Assembly: GCF_023806625.1 (NCBI RefSeq)
Contig: NZ_JAMTDX010000072.1
Location: 7,687-71,686 of the forward strand
Direction: 5' to 3'
Source: Accumulibacter sp.
GTDB taxonomy: Bacteria > Pseudomonadota > Gammaproteobacteria > Burkholderiales > Rhodocyclaceae
Length of the DNA: 64,000 nt
A program made the position numbers and the translations under genes. The notes beneath the pieces were generated by a model. It had not been told where the DNA came from and made no database searches. It worked only from the letters and a program-made list of their open reading frames with translations. Of this stretch, positions 42,675-51,358 are shown piece after piece (the stretch's first letter is position 1; each line of letters opens with the position of its first letter).

Positions 42675-43628
42675 ATGGAAGCATCCGCGCCCGAACCGCC
42701 AGGCGTCCTCGCAAGCTTCAAGGGCTTTCTGCTCTGGGTCGGCGGCTCGCTGGCCGGGATCACCGCGCTGCTCTACGCGACCGGCTATCTGGTGACCCGT
42801 GCGCACCTGTCGATGCTCGGCCTTCACGGGCTCGTGGAGGTGAGCAGCGACCAGTTCCTCCAGGAAGGCGCCAAGCTGATCCTCGCCGCCGGCTACACGG
42901 TCCTCAGGACGACCCTCGCGCTGGGCGCTCTCGCCGGCGTCGTCGTCTTCGTTGCGATGCTCCTCGGACGGCTGCTCGACCGCGTCGCCGCCGGTCGGCG
43001 TTGCGTCGACTGCGCGACGCGAGTCGCCAGTTCGAAGGGGCTGCGCCATCTCCTCTTCGCCGGGCTCTTTGTCGCGCTCGCGCTGCACGCCGATCACTAT
43101 CTGCGCGTGGCCGAGCAGCCGCTCGCGGCGATCGATCTGCTCTACGTCGATCCGGCGAGCCTCAGCGTCGAGCCGGGAACGGGCAACCGCGTCGCCGTGT
43201 GGATCCTCGGCGGCGACAGCCAGCAAATGGATCGCGATTTCGACGATCTGCTGCTCGGCGCGATCCTCGCCGGCCTGCTGGCGTTCGGCGCGTGGCGGGT
43301 CGTGGCGCCCTGGCCGCTGCGCCCGTGGCTCGTCGCCCCCTTCGTCGCCGCGCTCGGGATCTCCCTGGTCACGCTGCCGATGGCCTACGGCGTCCTGCAG
43401 CGGCCGGCTCACTACCCAATCGTCTCGCTGACCCTCGACCACGACGAACCGGCGGCGCGCGGATCGCTGTTCCTGCTCTCGCGCACGCCGGACGCTTTCG
43501 TCCTGTGGAACCCCGAGGCGCGTCGCGTGCTCTGGCTGCCCGCAGGAGCCGTCCGACGCGCCGAGATCGGCGCGGTGAAGAACCTTTTCGCGGCAAGCCG
43601 CTTACCCCATACGGAGAACGCCAGATGA
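42675..43628 (+). CDS. Five-helix inner membrane protein of unknown function
   Basis: This 317-residue protein has hydrophobic segments near residues 18-40, 70-100, 124-140, 190-210 and 216-240. The loop at 141-189 follows helix 3, and a soluble C-terminal tail of about 75 residues contains LWNPEARRVLWLPAGAVRRAEIG. A CVDC pair lies at 110-113. I recognise no family. Its stop overlaps the start of the cysteine-repeat lipoprotein gene (ATGA), so the two are made together and may form one envelope system. Confidence 0.75.
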   Translation: MEASAPEPPGVLASFKGFLLWVGGSLAGITALLYATGYLVTRAHLSMLGLHGLVEVSSDQFLQEGAKLILAAGYTVLRTTLALGALAGVVVFVAMLLGRLLDRVAAGRRCVDCATRVASSKGLRHLLFAGLFVALALHADHYLRVAEQPLAAIDLLYVDPASLSVEPGTGNRVAVWILGGDSQQMDRDFDDLLLGAILAGLLAFGAWRVVAPWPLRPWLVAPFVAALGISLVTLPMAYGVLQRPAHYPIVSLTLDHDEPAARGSLFLLSRTPDAFVLWNPEARRVLWLPAGAVRRAEIGAVKNLFAASRLPHTENAR

Positions 43629-45241
43629 ACCCCTTCGCCAGAGTGCTGAGCCTCGTCGCGCTGCTCGCCGTCGCCGCCTGCACGCCCTTGCCGCACTTCC
43701 AGAGCGGCCAGGAACACATCGGGACGGTTGCCACGGCCGGTCCGAACGTCTTGCTCAACGGCGCGCGACCGCGCGACGGCGACCGCGTCTTCGACGGCGA
43801 TACGCTGACCACCGGTGCCGGCACGAGCGTTCGCGTCTACCTGCGCGAGGGCGGCTACGTCCAGCTCGACGAGAACACCGACCCCGAGTTCCGGATCTTC
43901 CGCGAGGGCGGCTGCATCCTGATCCGGATGCTCACCGGCCAGATTTTCGTCGACGCCAGGCGGGTGTGCATCTCCGACCCGAACATCGAGGTCGCACTGA
44001 ACAGCCGGGTCAATGTCCAGGTCGCCGACCAGCAGACGACGCTGACGGTGATCGAGGGCGAGGTGACGATGAGCCGGCCGGTTCGCCGCAACCTCGACGC
44101 GCTGCACCGGTACTCGGTGCTCCGCGGAGCGATCGCTAGCGCTGTCCGCCTGTCGCCGGCCCAGGCGGAGAGGACGGCGAGCTGGACGACCCGTTACTTC
44201 GGCACCAGCGACCAGGCCTACGGGATCTCGGGCTGGTGCTGCACGGCGAGTGGGCTGTCGCGCGCGACCGAAGACGTCTGCGAACAGGCCGAGGGCCGTT
44301 TTTCGCTCGACGAGCGGACCGCCCGCCGCAGCTGCGCTACGCCACCGTCCGAGCCGGTCTGGTGCTGTGCGCGCGGCAGGGTCGCCCAGCTCACGGCCGA
44401 ACGCTGCGCGGCAGCCCGCGGCCAGGCCTTCGACGAACGCGACGCCGCGCTCGACGCCTGCAGCCGGCGGGGAACGCCCTCGGCGGTGCTCGGCTGGTGC
44501 TGCCGCGACGGAGGACTGGCCCGGCTGACCGAAGAGATCTGCCGCCAGGCCGGGGGCAGCTTCACGATCGACGAACGGATCGCTCGCCGCAGCTGCGTTC
44601 CACCCGCACCCGACCTCGTCTGGTGCTGCGCGCGCGGCAAGGTCGCCCAGACGACGCCCGAGGGCTGCGCCGCGCGCCAGGGCCTGCTCTTCGATGACCC
44701 CGACGCCGCCTGGGCTGCGTGCGCCCAGCGGCCCCCGCCGACGCCATCCGGGGAAGTGATCGGCTGGTGCTGCGCGGGCGGCAGACTCGCGCGAACGACA
44801 GCCGAAGACTGTCGCCAGACCCGGGGCCGCTTTTCGCTCGACGAGAGCAGCGCGAGGCGCAGTTGCGTCGCCCATCCGCTCGAACCCGGCTGGTGCTGCA
44901 TCAGAGGCCAGGTCTCGAGCTTGCCCGCCGAGCGCTGTCGCGCCATGGGCGGGCGGGACTTCGCCGACGAAACGAGCGCGCACAACGCCTGCCCGGCGCC
45001 CGCGCCTTCCGGCCAGTCCGGCACTGGCAGTAGCGCGCCGATATATCAGGTGCTGCCGCTGATCCTGCCGCCGCCGGCGAAGAGCGGCGTAACAGGCGCC
45101 GACCCGGCGCCGACCGTCGCGCCCGGGTGGTGCTGCATCGGCGAATCGCTCTCGCCGGAAACCGCCGCCCGCTGCCGGGCCGCCGGGGGACGCTACTACG
45201 ACTCCGAACGGGAGGCACGCCGTGCGTGCACACTGCGCTGA
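43625..45241 (+). CDS. FecR-like lipoprotein with seven WCC-x12-C-x17-C repeats
   Basis: This 538-residue protein starts MNPFARVLSLVALLAVAAC, a lipoprotein signal with Cys19. Residues about 32-150 resemble a FecR-type domain (VNGARPRDGDRVFDGDTLTTGAGTSVRVYL-like, with VQLDENTDPEFRI and VIEGEVTMSRP). Seven repeats follow, with Trp at 204, 246, 291, 333, 381, 423 and 502. Each has exactly WCC, 12 residues, Cys, 17 residues, Cys. The first six alternate between two versions. A Pro/Gly/Ser linker (about 457-500) precedes the last. The four Cys per repeat suggest two disulfides or a metal site in the periplasm. I do not recognise the repeat family. Confidence 0.85.
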   Translation: MNPFARVLSLVALLAVAACTPLPHFQSGQEHIGTVATAGPNVLLNGARPRDGDRVFDGDTLTTGAGTSVRVYLREGGYVQLDENTDPEFRIFREGGCILIRMLTGQIFVDARRVCISDPNIEVALNSRVNVQVADQQTTLTVIEGEVTMSRPVRRNLDALHRYSVLRGAIASAVRLSPAQAERTASWTTRYFGTSDQAYGISGWCCTASGLSRATEDVCEQAEGRFSLDERTARRSCATPPSEPVWCCARGRVAQLTAERCAAARGQAFDERDAALDACSRRGTPSAVLGWCCRDGGLARLTEEICRQAGGSFTIDERIARRSCVPPAPDLVWCCARGKVAQTTPEGCAARQGLLFDDPDAAWAACAQRPPPTPSGEVIGWCCAGGRLARTTAEDCRQTRGRFSLDESSARRSCVAHPLEPGWCCIRGQVSSLPAERCRAMGGRDFADETSAHNACPAPAPSGQSGTGSSAPIYQVLPLILPPPAKSGVTGADPAPTVAPGWCCIGESLSPETAARCRAAGGRYYDSEREARRACTLR

Positions 45242-45282
45242 CTCCCTGAGCGCAGCGCGCCCGAGAGAGGCCGCCCGCGCCA

Positions 45283-45301
45283 GGCGGCGGTCTTCGCCGC
45301 C
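45283..45301 (+). terminator. GC hairpin after the cysteine-repeat gene
   Basis: GGCGGCG and CGCCGCC pair perfectly around a 5-nt loop, about 40 bp after the stop. No T-tract follows, so it is a weak candidate. Confidence 0.35.
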
Positions 45302-45353
45302 CCCTGGCTGCCCTCGGCAAGGGCAAGCTGAACCGCTGGGCGCAAAATTCCGC

Positions 45354-45382
45354 TTGAGCCGATCCTGGGACATCGGTACAAT
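45354..45382 (+). promoter_or_regulatory. Sigma-70-type promoter of tRNA-Arg
   Basis: TTGAGC (45354-45359), a 17-bp spacer and TACAAT (45377-45382) end 21 bp before the mature tRNA 5' end. The spacing and position suit a tRNA promoter. Confidence 0.65.
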
Positions 45383-45403
45383 TGCTGCCTCGTCAGTGGC
45401 ACT

Positions 45404-45480
45404 GCGCCCGTAGCTCAGCTGGATAGAGTACTTGGCTACGAACCAAGGGGTCGGGCGTTCGAATCGCTCCGGGCGTGCCA
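45404..45480 (+). tRNA. tRNA-Arg (anticodon ACG)
   Basis: This 77-nt cloverleaf has acceptor GCGCCCG/CGGGCGT (one terminal G-U pair) and D-arm region GCTCAGCTGGATAGAGT. The anticodon stem CTTGG/CCAAG encloses the loop CTACGAA (anticodon ACG). The T-loop is TTCGAAT, and CCA is encoded. A34 would be edited to inosine to read CGU, CGC and CGA. Confidence 0.95.
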
Positions 45481-45787
45481 GTTGGAACAAGGGCTTGGAT
45501 ATCCTCATCCAGGCCCTTGTGCCGTTTACGGGCGAAGACGGGGAATGTGGGAATGTGCCTCAAGCGGGCGCTGGTTGACCCGCATCCTCGACGTCGAGCC
45601 TGCCGCCACTGCCTGTTCTCGACCTCCCGGAATCGGGTAAGATTCTGCCCAGGCGACAATGGCTTGCGCGGGCCTTGAGCAGTGGGGAAAGCCATCACCG
45701 TCGCCTCGCCCCGGGACCGTCCCCCACCGGCGAAGAGGGGTGGTCCATCGCTCGCTCGCGCGACTTTCACGGGAAGGCAAGACGAAA
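45481..45787. other. Intergenic gap after tRNA-Arg with one hairpin
   Basis: A hairpin at 45487-45520 (arms ACAAGGGCTTGGAT and ATCCAGGCCCTTGT with 6-nt loop; one internal mismatch region) may end the tRNA transcript, but it lacks a T-tract. I see nothing else before the permease gene. The frame open upstream of 45788 shows no protein character. Confidence 0.45.
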
Positions 45788-47092
45788 ATGGTCGGAACTC
45801 GCGAGACATCGGCGAAATCGGTGGACAGCGCCTGGTGGCACGGCCAGGCGGCAACCACCGCGCGCTCGATGTGGACCAGTTATCGAAGCGCCTTCCGCAA
45901 CATCACTCGGCAGTATCGGCGAAGTGCCATGGGAATGGCTGCGGTCACCTTTGGCGTGGTCGCCCTGATCCTTGCCGAAGGCTTCGTCGAATGGATGTTC
46001 TGGGCGGCTCGAGAAGGGGCGATCCAGAGCGGGCTCGGCCACATTCACGTGGTGCGCGCGGGCTACCTCGAGAACGGTCAGGCCGATCCTGTGCGCTATC
46101 TGTTGCCGGACGACCGCGTCGAACGGGAAGCATTACGGAGCTTCCCGACGGTCCGCACACTCGCGCCGCGGCTGGCTTTCACCGGAATGGTCAGTCACGG
46201 CGAGGCAAGCGTGTCCTTCCTCGGCGAGGGAATGGACCCGGAAGCCGAGAAGATCGTCAGCTACGTCATGAGTCTGACCTCGGCCGGCGAGGTGCTGTCG
46301 AGCGACGATCCGACGGGGATCACTCTCGGACGCGGTCTCGCCGAGAACCTCGGCGTCGGGGTCGGTGACAAGGTCGTGCTCCTGGCAACGACGGGCTCGG
46401 GCGGGATCAACGCCGTCGAGGCCACGGTACGGGGCTTGTTCGTCTCGGCGAGCAAGGCCTACGACGACTCGGCCTTGCGCGTGCCGATGCCTCTGGCACA
46501 GCGCTTGTTGCGTCTGTCGGGCAGTCACCGCTGGATTCTCGCGCTGAACGACACGAGCCAGACGACCGGCACTCTCCTCGCCCTACGCGAAGGCTTCCGC
46601 GATCACGGCCTGCAGTTCGTGCCGTGGTACGATCTTGCCGACTACTATCGCAAGACGGTCGCCTTGCTGAGCAGGCAGGTCTCGGTCGTCGAACTGATCA
46701 TCGCCACGATCATCATCCTGAGCATCTCCAACACAATAATGATGAACGTTCTCGAACGGACGGCGGAGATCGGGACCTGCATGGCCATCGGGCGGCGCAG
46801 GAAGCAGATTCTCCTCGAGTTCGTCTGCGAAGGCATGACGATCGGAATGATCGGCGGTCTCCTCGGTCTGGTCTTCGGTGGTCTGCTGAGCCAGCTGATC
46901 TCCTATGTCGGCATCCCGATGCCGGCACCGCCCGGGATGTCGCAGGGTTACCCTGGGCAAATCCGGCTGACAGCGGCGCTGCTCGTCAGGGCGTTCCTGC
47001 TCGCCATGGGCACGGCCACCCTCGCCAGCATTTATCCGGCCTGGAAAGCCTCCCGTCTCGAGATCGTCAACGCCTTGCGCCACAACCGCTAG
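45788..47092 (+). CDS. ABC transporter permease, FtsX/MacB type (first of pair)
   Basis: This 434-residue protein has one N-terminal helix (about 49-70) and a periplasmic MacB-PCD-like domain (about 75-290). Three C-terminal helices include VVELIIATIIILSISNTIMM, and the protein ends PAWKASRLEIVNALRHNR, the classic FtsX ending. Such permeases of type VII ABC systems work with a cytoplasmic ATPase in lipoprotein or envelope transport or mechanotransmission. A second permease follows after 15 bp; no ATPase gene is nearby. Confidence 0.88.
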   Translation: MVGTRETSAKSVDSAWWHGQAATTARSMWTSYRSAFRNITRQYRRSAMGMAAVTFGVVALILAEGFVEWMFWAAREGAIQSGLGHIHVVRAGYLENGQADPVRYLLPDDRVEREALRSFPTVRTLAPRLAFTGMVSHGEASVSFLGEGMDPEAEKIVSYVMSLTSAGEVLSSDDPTGITLGRGLAENLGVGVGDKVVLLATTGSGGINAVEATVRGLFVSASKAYDDSALRVPMPLAQRLLRLSGSHRWILALNDTSQTTGTLLALREGFRDHGLQFVPWYDLADYYRKTVALLSRQVSVVELIIATIIILSISNTIMMNVLERTAEIGTCMAIGRRRKQILLEFVCEGMTIGMIGGLLGLVFGGLLSQLISYVGIPMPAPPGMSQGYPGQIRLTAALLVRAFLLAMGTATLASIYPAWKASRLEIVNALRHNR

Positions 47093-47107
47093 CGCGGAGA
47101 TTCGACC

Positions 47108-48319
47108 GTGCTCAAACTCGCCCTGCGCAACCTCTTCCGCAACCCTGGCCGGACCTTGATGACGCTGGCTTCGATTGTCTTCGGCGTCGTCAGCCTGATC
47201 CTCAGTGGCGGCTTCGTTCAGGACGTCTACGAGCAGCTCGCCGAGGCACTCATCCACTCGCAGTCGGGACACATTCAGGTATCGCGGGCTGGGTTTCATG
47301 CCCGGGGAACGCGGAACCCGGAAAACTTCCTGATCGAAGACCCGGAAGGAATCCGGCGCACGATCCGTCAGCAGCCGGGCGTCGCAGGTGTGATGGCGCG
47401 AATCAGCTTTTCGGGCCTGCTCAGCAACGGGCGAACCGACTGGCCGATCGTCGGCGAAGGGGTCGAGCCAGAGAAGGAGGCCGCGCTCGGCAGCCAACTG
47501 CGGATCACTTCGGGAGAACAGCTTGCCGCCGACCAGCCAAATCAGATTCTGGTGGGCGACGGCGTCGCGAGGACGCTGGGCCTGCACACTGGAGATCAGG
47601 TCACGGTGCTGCTGAGCACGGCCGAAGGCGCGCTGAACAGCATCGACCTGCGCGTCGTCGGGACGTTCCAGAGCTTCTCTTCGGATTTCGACGCCCGCGC
47701 GGTGAGGATTCCGCTCGTCGCCGCGCAGGAATCGCTCGGAACGCGCGGCGCCAATTCCCTGGTCGTAGCGCTGCAGCAGACCGATCAGACCAACGAAGCC
47801 CTGCGCGGTCTGCGCCAGCGAATCGACACGAGAATCTTCGAGGTCCTCGCCTGGCCGGAACTGAATCCGTTCTACGAAGGCGTCGTCGCAGTCTATGAGA
47901 GACAGTTTGGCGTCTTGCAGGTGATCATCCTGCTGCTCGTCCTGATCAGCGTGGCCAACAGCGTGAATATGAGCGCATTCGAGCGAGTTGGCGAGTTCGG
48001 CACGATGATGGCACTCGGCGACCGGGGAGGAGCGCTTTTTCGGCTGCTGGTGGTCGAGAACGTCCTGCTCGGGAGTGGCGGCGCACTGGTCGGAGTCGTC
48101 CTGGCGGTCCTGCTTGCCCTGGCCATTTCGGCAATCGGCATCCCGATGCCTCCGCCGCCGGACGCCAACGTCGGCTACACGGCGCATATCCGCATCGTCC
48201 CCAGGGTGCTGGTCGAGGCTTGCCTCGTCGGGTTCAGCGCGACCGTTGTCGCTGCGCTGCTCCCCGCCTGGCGGATCGCCAGGATTCCGGTCGCCGAGGC
48301 ACTGCGGCAGAATCAGTAA
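47108..48319 (+). CDS. ABC transporter permease, FtsX/MacB type (second of pair)
   Basis: This is 403 residues from a GTG start (MLKLALRNLFRNPGRTLMTLASIVFGVVSLILSGGF). It has the same layout as its neighbour: helix at about 17-40, periplasmic domain, and three helices near the C-terminus, ending PAWRIARIPVAEALRQNQ. The pair are probably paralogues that form a heterodimer. The ATPase partner is presumably encoded elsewhere. Confidence 0.88.
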   Translation: MLKLALRNLFRNPGRTLMTLASIVFGVVSLILSGGFVQDVYEQLAEALIHSQSGHIQVSRAGFHARGTRNPENFLIEDPEGIRRTIRQQPGVAGVMARISFSGLLSNGRTDWPIVGEGVEPEKEAALGSQLRITSGEQLAADQPNQILVGDGVARTLGLHTGDQVTVLLSTAEGALNSIDLRVVGTFQSFSSDFDARAVRIPLVAAQESLGTRGANSLVVALQQTDQTNEALRGLRQRIDTRIFEVLAWPELNPFYEGVVAVYERQFGVLQVIILLLVLISVANSVNMSAFERVGEFGTMMALGDRGGALFRLLVVENVLLGSGGALVGVVLAVLLALAISAIGIPMPPPPDANVGYTAHIRIVPRVLVEACLVGFSATVVAALLPAWRIARIPVAEALRQNQ

Positions 48320-48462
48320 CTATCGTTATTCCGCGTCAGCGCAGAAGGAGCCCGCCGCGCCACTTTCGATAGGGTGCACGGGAAGCGCAGGGACGGGTCG
48401 GTGCACCGTGCCACGAGTGTGCCGTTCAAGAAAGCCCGCGAGCGTAATTGCGAGACGACACA

Positions 48463-49161
48463 CTAGACCGAACCGCAGGCCGTTGCTACCCCTTGCTCCG
48501 CGCGGTGGCCGATTCGCCGCGCCGGAACGCCAGCCCAGATCTCGCCCGGACCGATCCGGGTGCCCTTGGTGACGATTGCTCCGCAGGAGACAATCGCTCC
48601 ATCGGCGACCTCGACGCCGGGCATGATGATCGCGTGGCCGCCGATGGTCACGTCGTTTCCGATCTTCACGGTCAGCAGCTCGAAGCGGCCCCCTTCGATG
48701 ACGTGCGCAGCGACAATCGCGTCGTGCCCGATGACGCAGCGGTCACCGATAGAGGTCAGCGCGGGATCCATCAGCGCGCCGGCAGTGTAACTGTCTTGCC
48801 CCATACGCGCTCCGAGCCCCAGGTAAACGAAACGCATCAGCGGTACCGGCAGAACGTGTCCCCACACCAGGTGGTTGAAGATCATCAGGTAAAAGAGAAT
48901 ATTGATCTGTGCGAGAAACTCGGCACGCGAACCGGGGCGCACCTCGCCGAGCTCGAGCGGCAGGATCCAGAAGAAGACGCGATAGACGAGGATCGCATAG
49001 ACGTGGATCAGCACCAACGCGATCAGGAAAATCGTGACTCCCCGGAAATCGCCGAGCTCGGCATTGCCAAAGCAGAGCCAAGTAGTGGCGATCGCCAAGG
49101 TCAGGATTACCATTGACAGAAGCAGGAAGCAGAAGATCTGCCACGTCTTGATCTTGCGCAT
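48463..49161 (-). CDS. Membrane-anchored hexapeptide-repeat acyltransferase
   Basis: This 232-residue protein has two N-terminal membrane segments (about 8-30 and 41-66) and an amphipathic region. A left-handed beta-helix of hexapeptide repeats follows (DPALTSIGDRCVIGHDAIVAAHVI...VKIGNDVTIGGHAIIMPGVEVADGAIVSCGAIVTKG). It ends WAGVPARRIGHRAE, as in CysE/maa-type acetyltransferases. The acceptor is unknown. The start at 49161 has a strong GGAGGGAAAG ribosome site. The gene is convergent with the permease pair. Confidence 0.8.
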   Translation of the reverse strand: MRKIKTWQIFCFLLLSMVILTLAIATTWLCFGNAELGDFRGVTIFLIALVLIHVYAILVYRVFFWILPLELGEVRPGSRAEFLAQINILFYLMIFNHLVWGHVLPVPLMRFVYLGLGARMGQDSYTAGALMDPALTSIGDRCVIGHDAIVAAHVIEGGRFELLTVKIGNDVTIGGHAIIMPGVEVADGAIVSCGAIVTKGTRIGPGEIWAGVPARRIGHRAEQGVATACGSV

Positions 49162-49670
49162 TTTCTTTCCCTCCAGGGCGTAGCGATCGTCCGACCGTAC
49201 TGCAGCGCGGCACGATCGAAACTGCCGCGGCGGGGCAGTCAGCGACTGGTTCGCGATCTCGCGCACGGCCTAATGCTACCTAACGGCGAGCCTGCCGGCA
49301 ATCACCTTCCCGGCGTCAGAGTGGTTCGCACGCGGATAGGCTGTGGAACCTGAGGGCAAGAAGGCGGCGGCAATGATACCAGATACGCTCAGGCGCTCAA
49401 GGATCGGGTGGTGGCGAAGCTACTGCTAACGGGGTGTGCGGCGGTAGAGAAGCCATCCCGGCAAGTCGGAATCTCGCTGGCGGCGCCAGAGCGTCGTCGG
49501 GCGGACGCGCGCTCCTGGCCAACTCCAGACCCGGCTACCCTCGAAATCCTTCCAATATGTTCCACCAACGCCATTCCGAGATCCGCTCGCTTGATCATAC
49601 CCCGGAGCCGCTGACTTCCTTTCGCCTCACCGGATTCATCATCACCGCACCGCCGGCTGCCTCGACAAAC
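49162..49670. other. Intergenic gap at the left border of the accessory island
   Basis: This gap of about 500 bp lies between the acyltransferase start and the GMC oxidoreductase stop. Only short frames without family character are present. The base composition shifts from the GC-rich background here. I could not identify an attachment site or repeat. Confidence 0.45.
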
Positions 49671-51356
49671 TCATAGCCTTCTCCCGCGAACCCCGGTCGC
49701 GCAAGGCGTGACCTCGCGCAATGCCGCGTCATTGTCTTCCTTCACGATATGTCGCGCCACCCGGAGCGCGTTGGCGGCAACCGTGAGTGCCGGATTGGTT
49801 CCTCCACTCGACGGGAAGAACGAGGCATCGACAATATAGAGGTTGGACATCCCATGTGCCCGATTATAGCTGTCCACTACACTTCCCGTCGGGTCGATAC
49901 CCATTCGGCACGTCCCGCAGACATGCGCCAGCCGCCTGTTGTTTTCCGCCTGTTCGACACAGATGTATTTGCATCGTCCGAGAATCTTGGCCATCGATCG
50001 CCGGAACAGCGCAATCCGCTCTGCTTCCTCTTTCCGCACCCGGTATCGGAAGACAATCTTCCCCCCGCCGATAATCGACGATGCCTCTGATACCAGGACC
50101 TGATTCTCCTCGAACGGCGCATCCTCCAATATGCTGGCCAACACCACCCCACCCGCAAATCTTCGGGAAATTGCTCGCCTCAGTATCGGCTTGATCATCC
50201 TAAGCCCATTCTTCAAGACTTTCCCGATCCGCCCGGTCATCATCCCTTCCAGCTCTGCGATCATCACCTCGAACGGCGGCAGACCTCCGAATGACTGGAT
50301 CGTCCCCAGCTTTTGCCCATCCGACAGGTACAGGTCATTGCAGCCAATTTCCTTCCGCTCTCCTCCCTCGCACCGCCGAGGATACACCACGTACAAATCC
50401 ACATAGTGCCGCATGAGATTCTTTCCCACCTGTCCTGATCGGTTCGCCAATCCCTCGGGCCATTCCTCCGATTTTGATTGCAACAGGATCCGCGGGGTCT
50501 CCAGAGCTCCGGCCGCGAGAACGACTTTCCTGGCCGACACTACCGCTCTTTGTCCCGCTCGCTCACATACCACCTCTGTCACTCTGTCTCGGCTCGCGTT
50601 TAGCTTGAGCACAGTACATTCCGCCCACAACTCCGCCCCATACTCTTCGAGCGCTGGCCTCAAACACACCTCCGCGCTATCCCCCTTCCCATGGGTGGGG
50701 CAGAGAACACCTTGGCAACCGGGACAGGTATCCCTGCTCTTATGGGCCACGGGCAGTCGGTAGGGATGCAGGCCCTTCTGGGTAAGCAAGTCCCAGATTT
50801 CCTTTGACGCCGGGCTCAGCGGCGGGAGCGACATTTGGCCGTTGCTCACACCATACAACTCCTCGGCGTCCCTGTAATAAGGAACAAGCTCCTCGTAGCC
50901 GATGGGCCAGTGCGCCGGAAGCGTCGTTTGTTGGGGAGCGGGGTGATACTGACGGGGCGAAAAATCTTCCGGATGTAATCGTTCCAGCACCGCGCCATAG
51001 AGGGCTGATGATCCCCCACTGCCACACCCGATGAATGGCAAAAATCCCTTGGGCTTGCCCCCCGAAATATCCCAGACAGCTTCCGTGGCCCGGCCCGACG
51101 CTCGAAAGACATCGCCTCTCCGGTCATCGGGAGATTGCCCGGCCAGCGTTTCGGGATACTGGCCGCGTAAAGCGTCTGCCGCGGACAGATGCGACCGGCC
51201 TTTCTCTAGGAACAGAACTCGCTGCCCCGCTTTGGCGAGTTCATAGCCCATCGTCGCCCCGCCCATCCCGGTACCAATCACGACCACATCCCAATTCTCA
51301 GCTGAAGGCCGTGAGCCGATCGGCAACGCCCCAGCGCGATTTTCCAGATCTGTCAT
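49671..51356 (-). CDS. GMC-family FAD oxidoreductase
   Basis: This 561-residue protein has an N-terminal FAD-binding VVVIGTGMGGATMGYELAKAG (about 25-45). GCGSGGSSALYGAVLERLHPEDF and CPGCQGVLCPTHGKGDS follow. The C-terminal GMC signature is HVCGTCRMG...NLYIVDASFFPSSGGTNPALTVAANALR. It oxidises an alcohol group of an unknown substrate; sterol/polyol-type GMC enzymes are the nearest comparisons by eye. A spot count of one line here gives 34/60 GC, well below the background. The IS630 transposase stop lies 2 bp upstream of its ATG, so its native promoter is lost or displaced. Confidence 0.85.
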   Translation of the reverse strand: MTDLENRAGALPIGSRPSAENWDVVVIGTGMGGATMGYELAKAGQRVLFLEKGRSHLSAADALRGQYPETLAGQSPDDRRGDVFRASGRATEAVWDISGGKPKGFLPFIGCGSGGSSALYGAVLERLHPEDFSPRQYHPAPQQTTLPAHWPIGYEELVPYYRDAEELYGVSNGQMSLPPLSPASKEIWDLLTQKGLHPYRLPVAHKSRDTCPGCQGVLCPTHGKGDSAEVCLRPALEEYGAELWAECTVLKLNASRDRVTEVVCERAGQRAVVSARKVVLAAGALETPRILLQSKSEEWPEGLANRSGQVGKNLMRHYVDLYVVYPRRCEGGERKEIGCNDLYLSDGQKLGTIQSFGGLPPFEVMIAELEGMMTGRIGKVLKNGLRMIKPILRRAISRRFAGGVVLASILEDAPFEENQVLVSEASSIIGGGKIVFRYRVRKEEAERIALFRRSMAKILGRCKYICVEQAENNRRLAHVCGTCRMGIDPTGSVVDSYNRAHGMSNLYIVDASFFPSSGGTNPALTVAANALRVARHIVKEDNDAALREVTPCATGVRGRRL

Positions 51357-51358
51357 AA

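Noticed and set aside
43625-45241. Cysteine repeats considered as a CRISPR-like or nucleotide-level tandem array
   Set aside because: The conservation is at protein level with strong divergence in DNA; spacing is fixed in residues, not in identical bases.
49162-49670. Short frames in the gap beside the GMC gene considered as small genes
   Set aside because: None has a ribosome site with a recognisable product, and they overlap one another on both strands.
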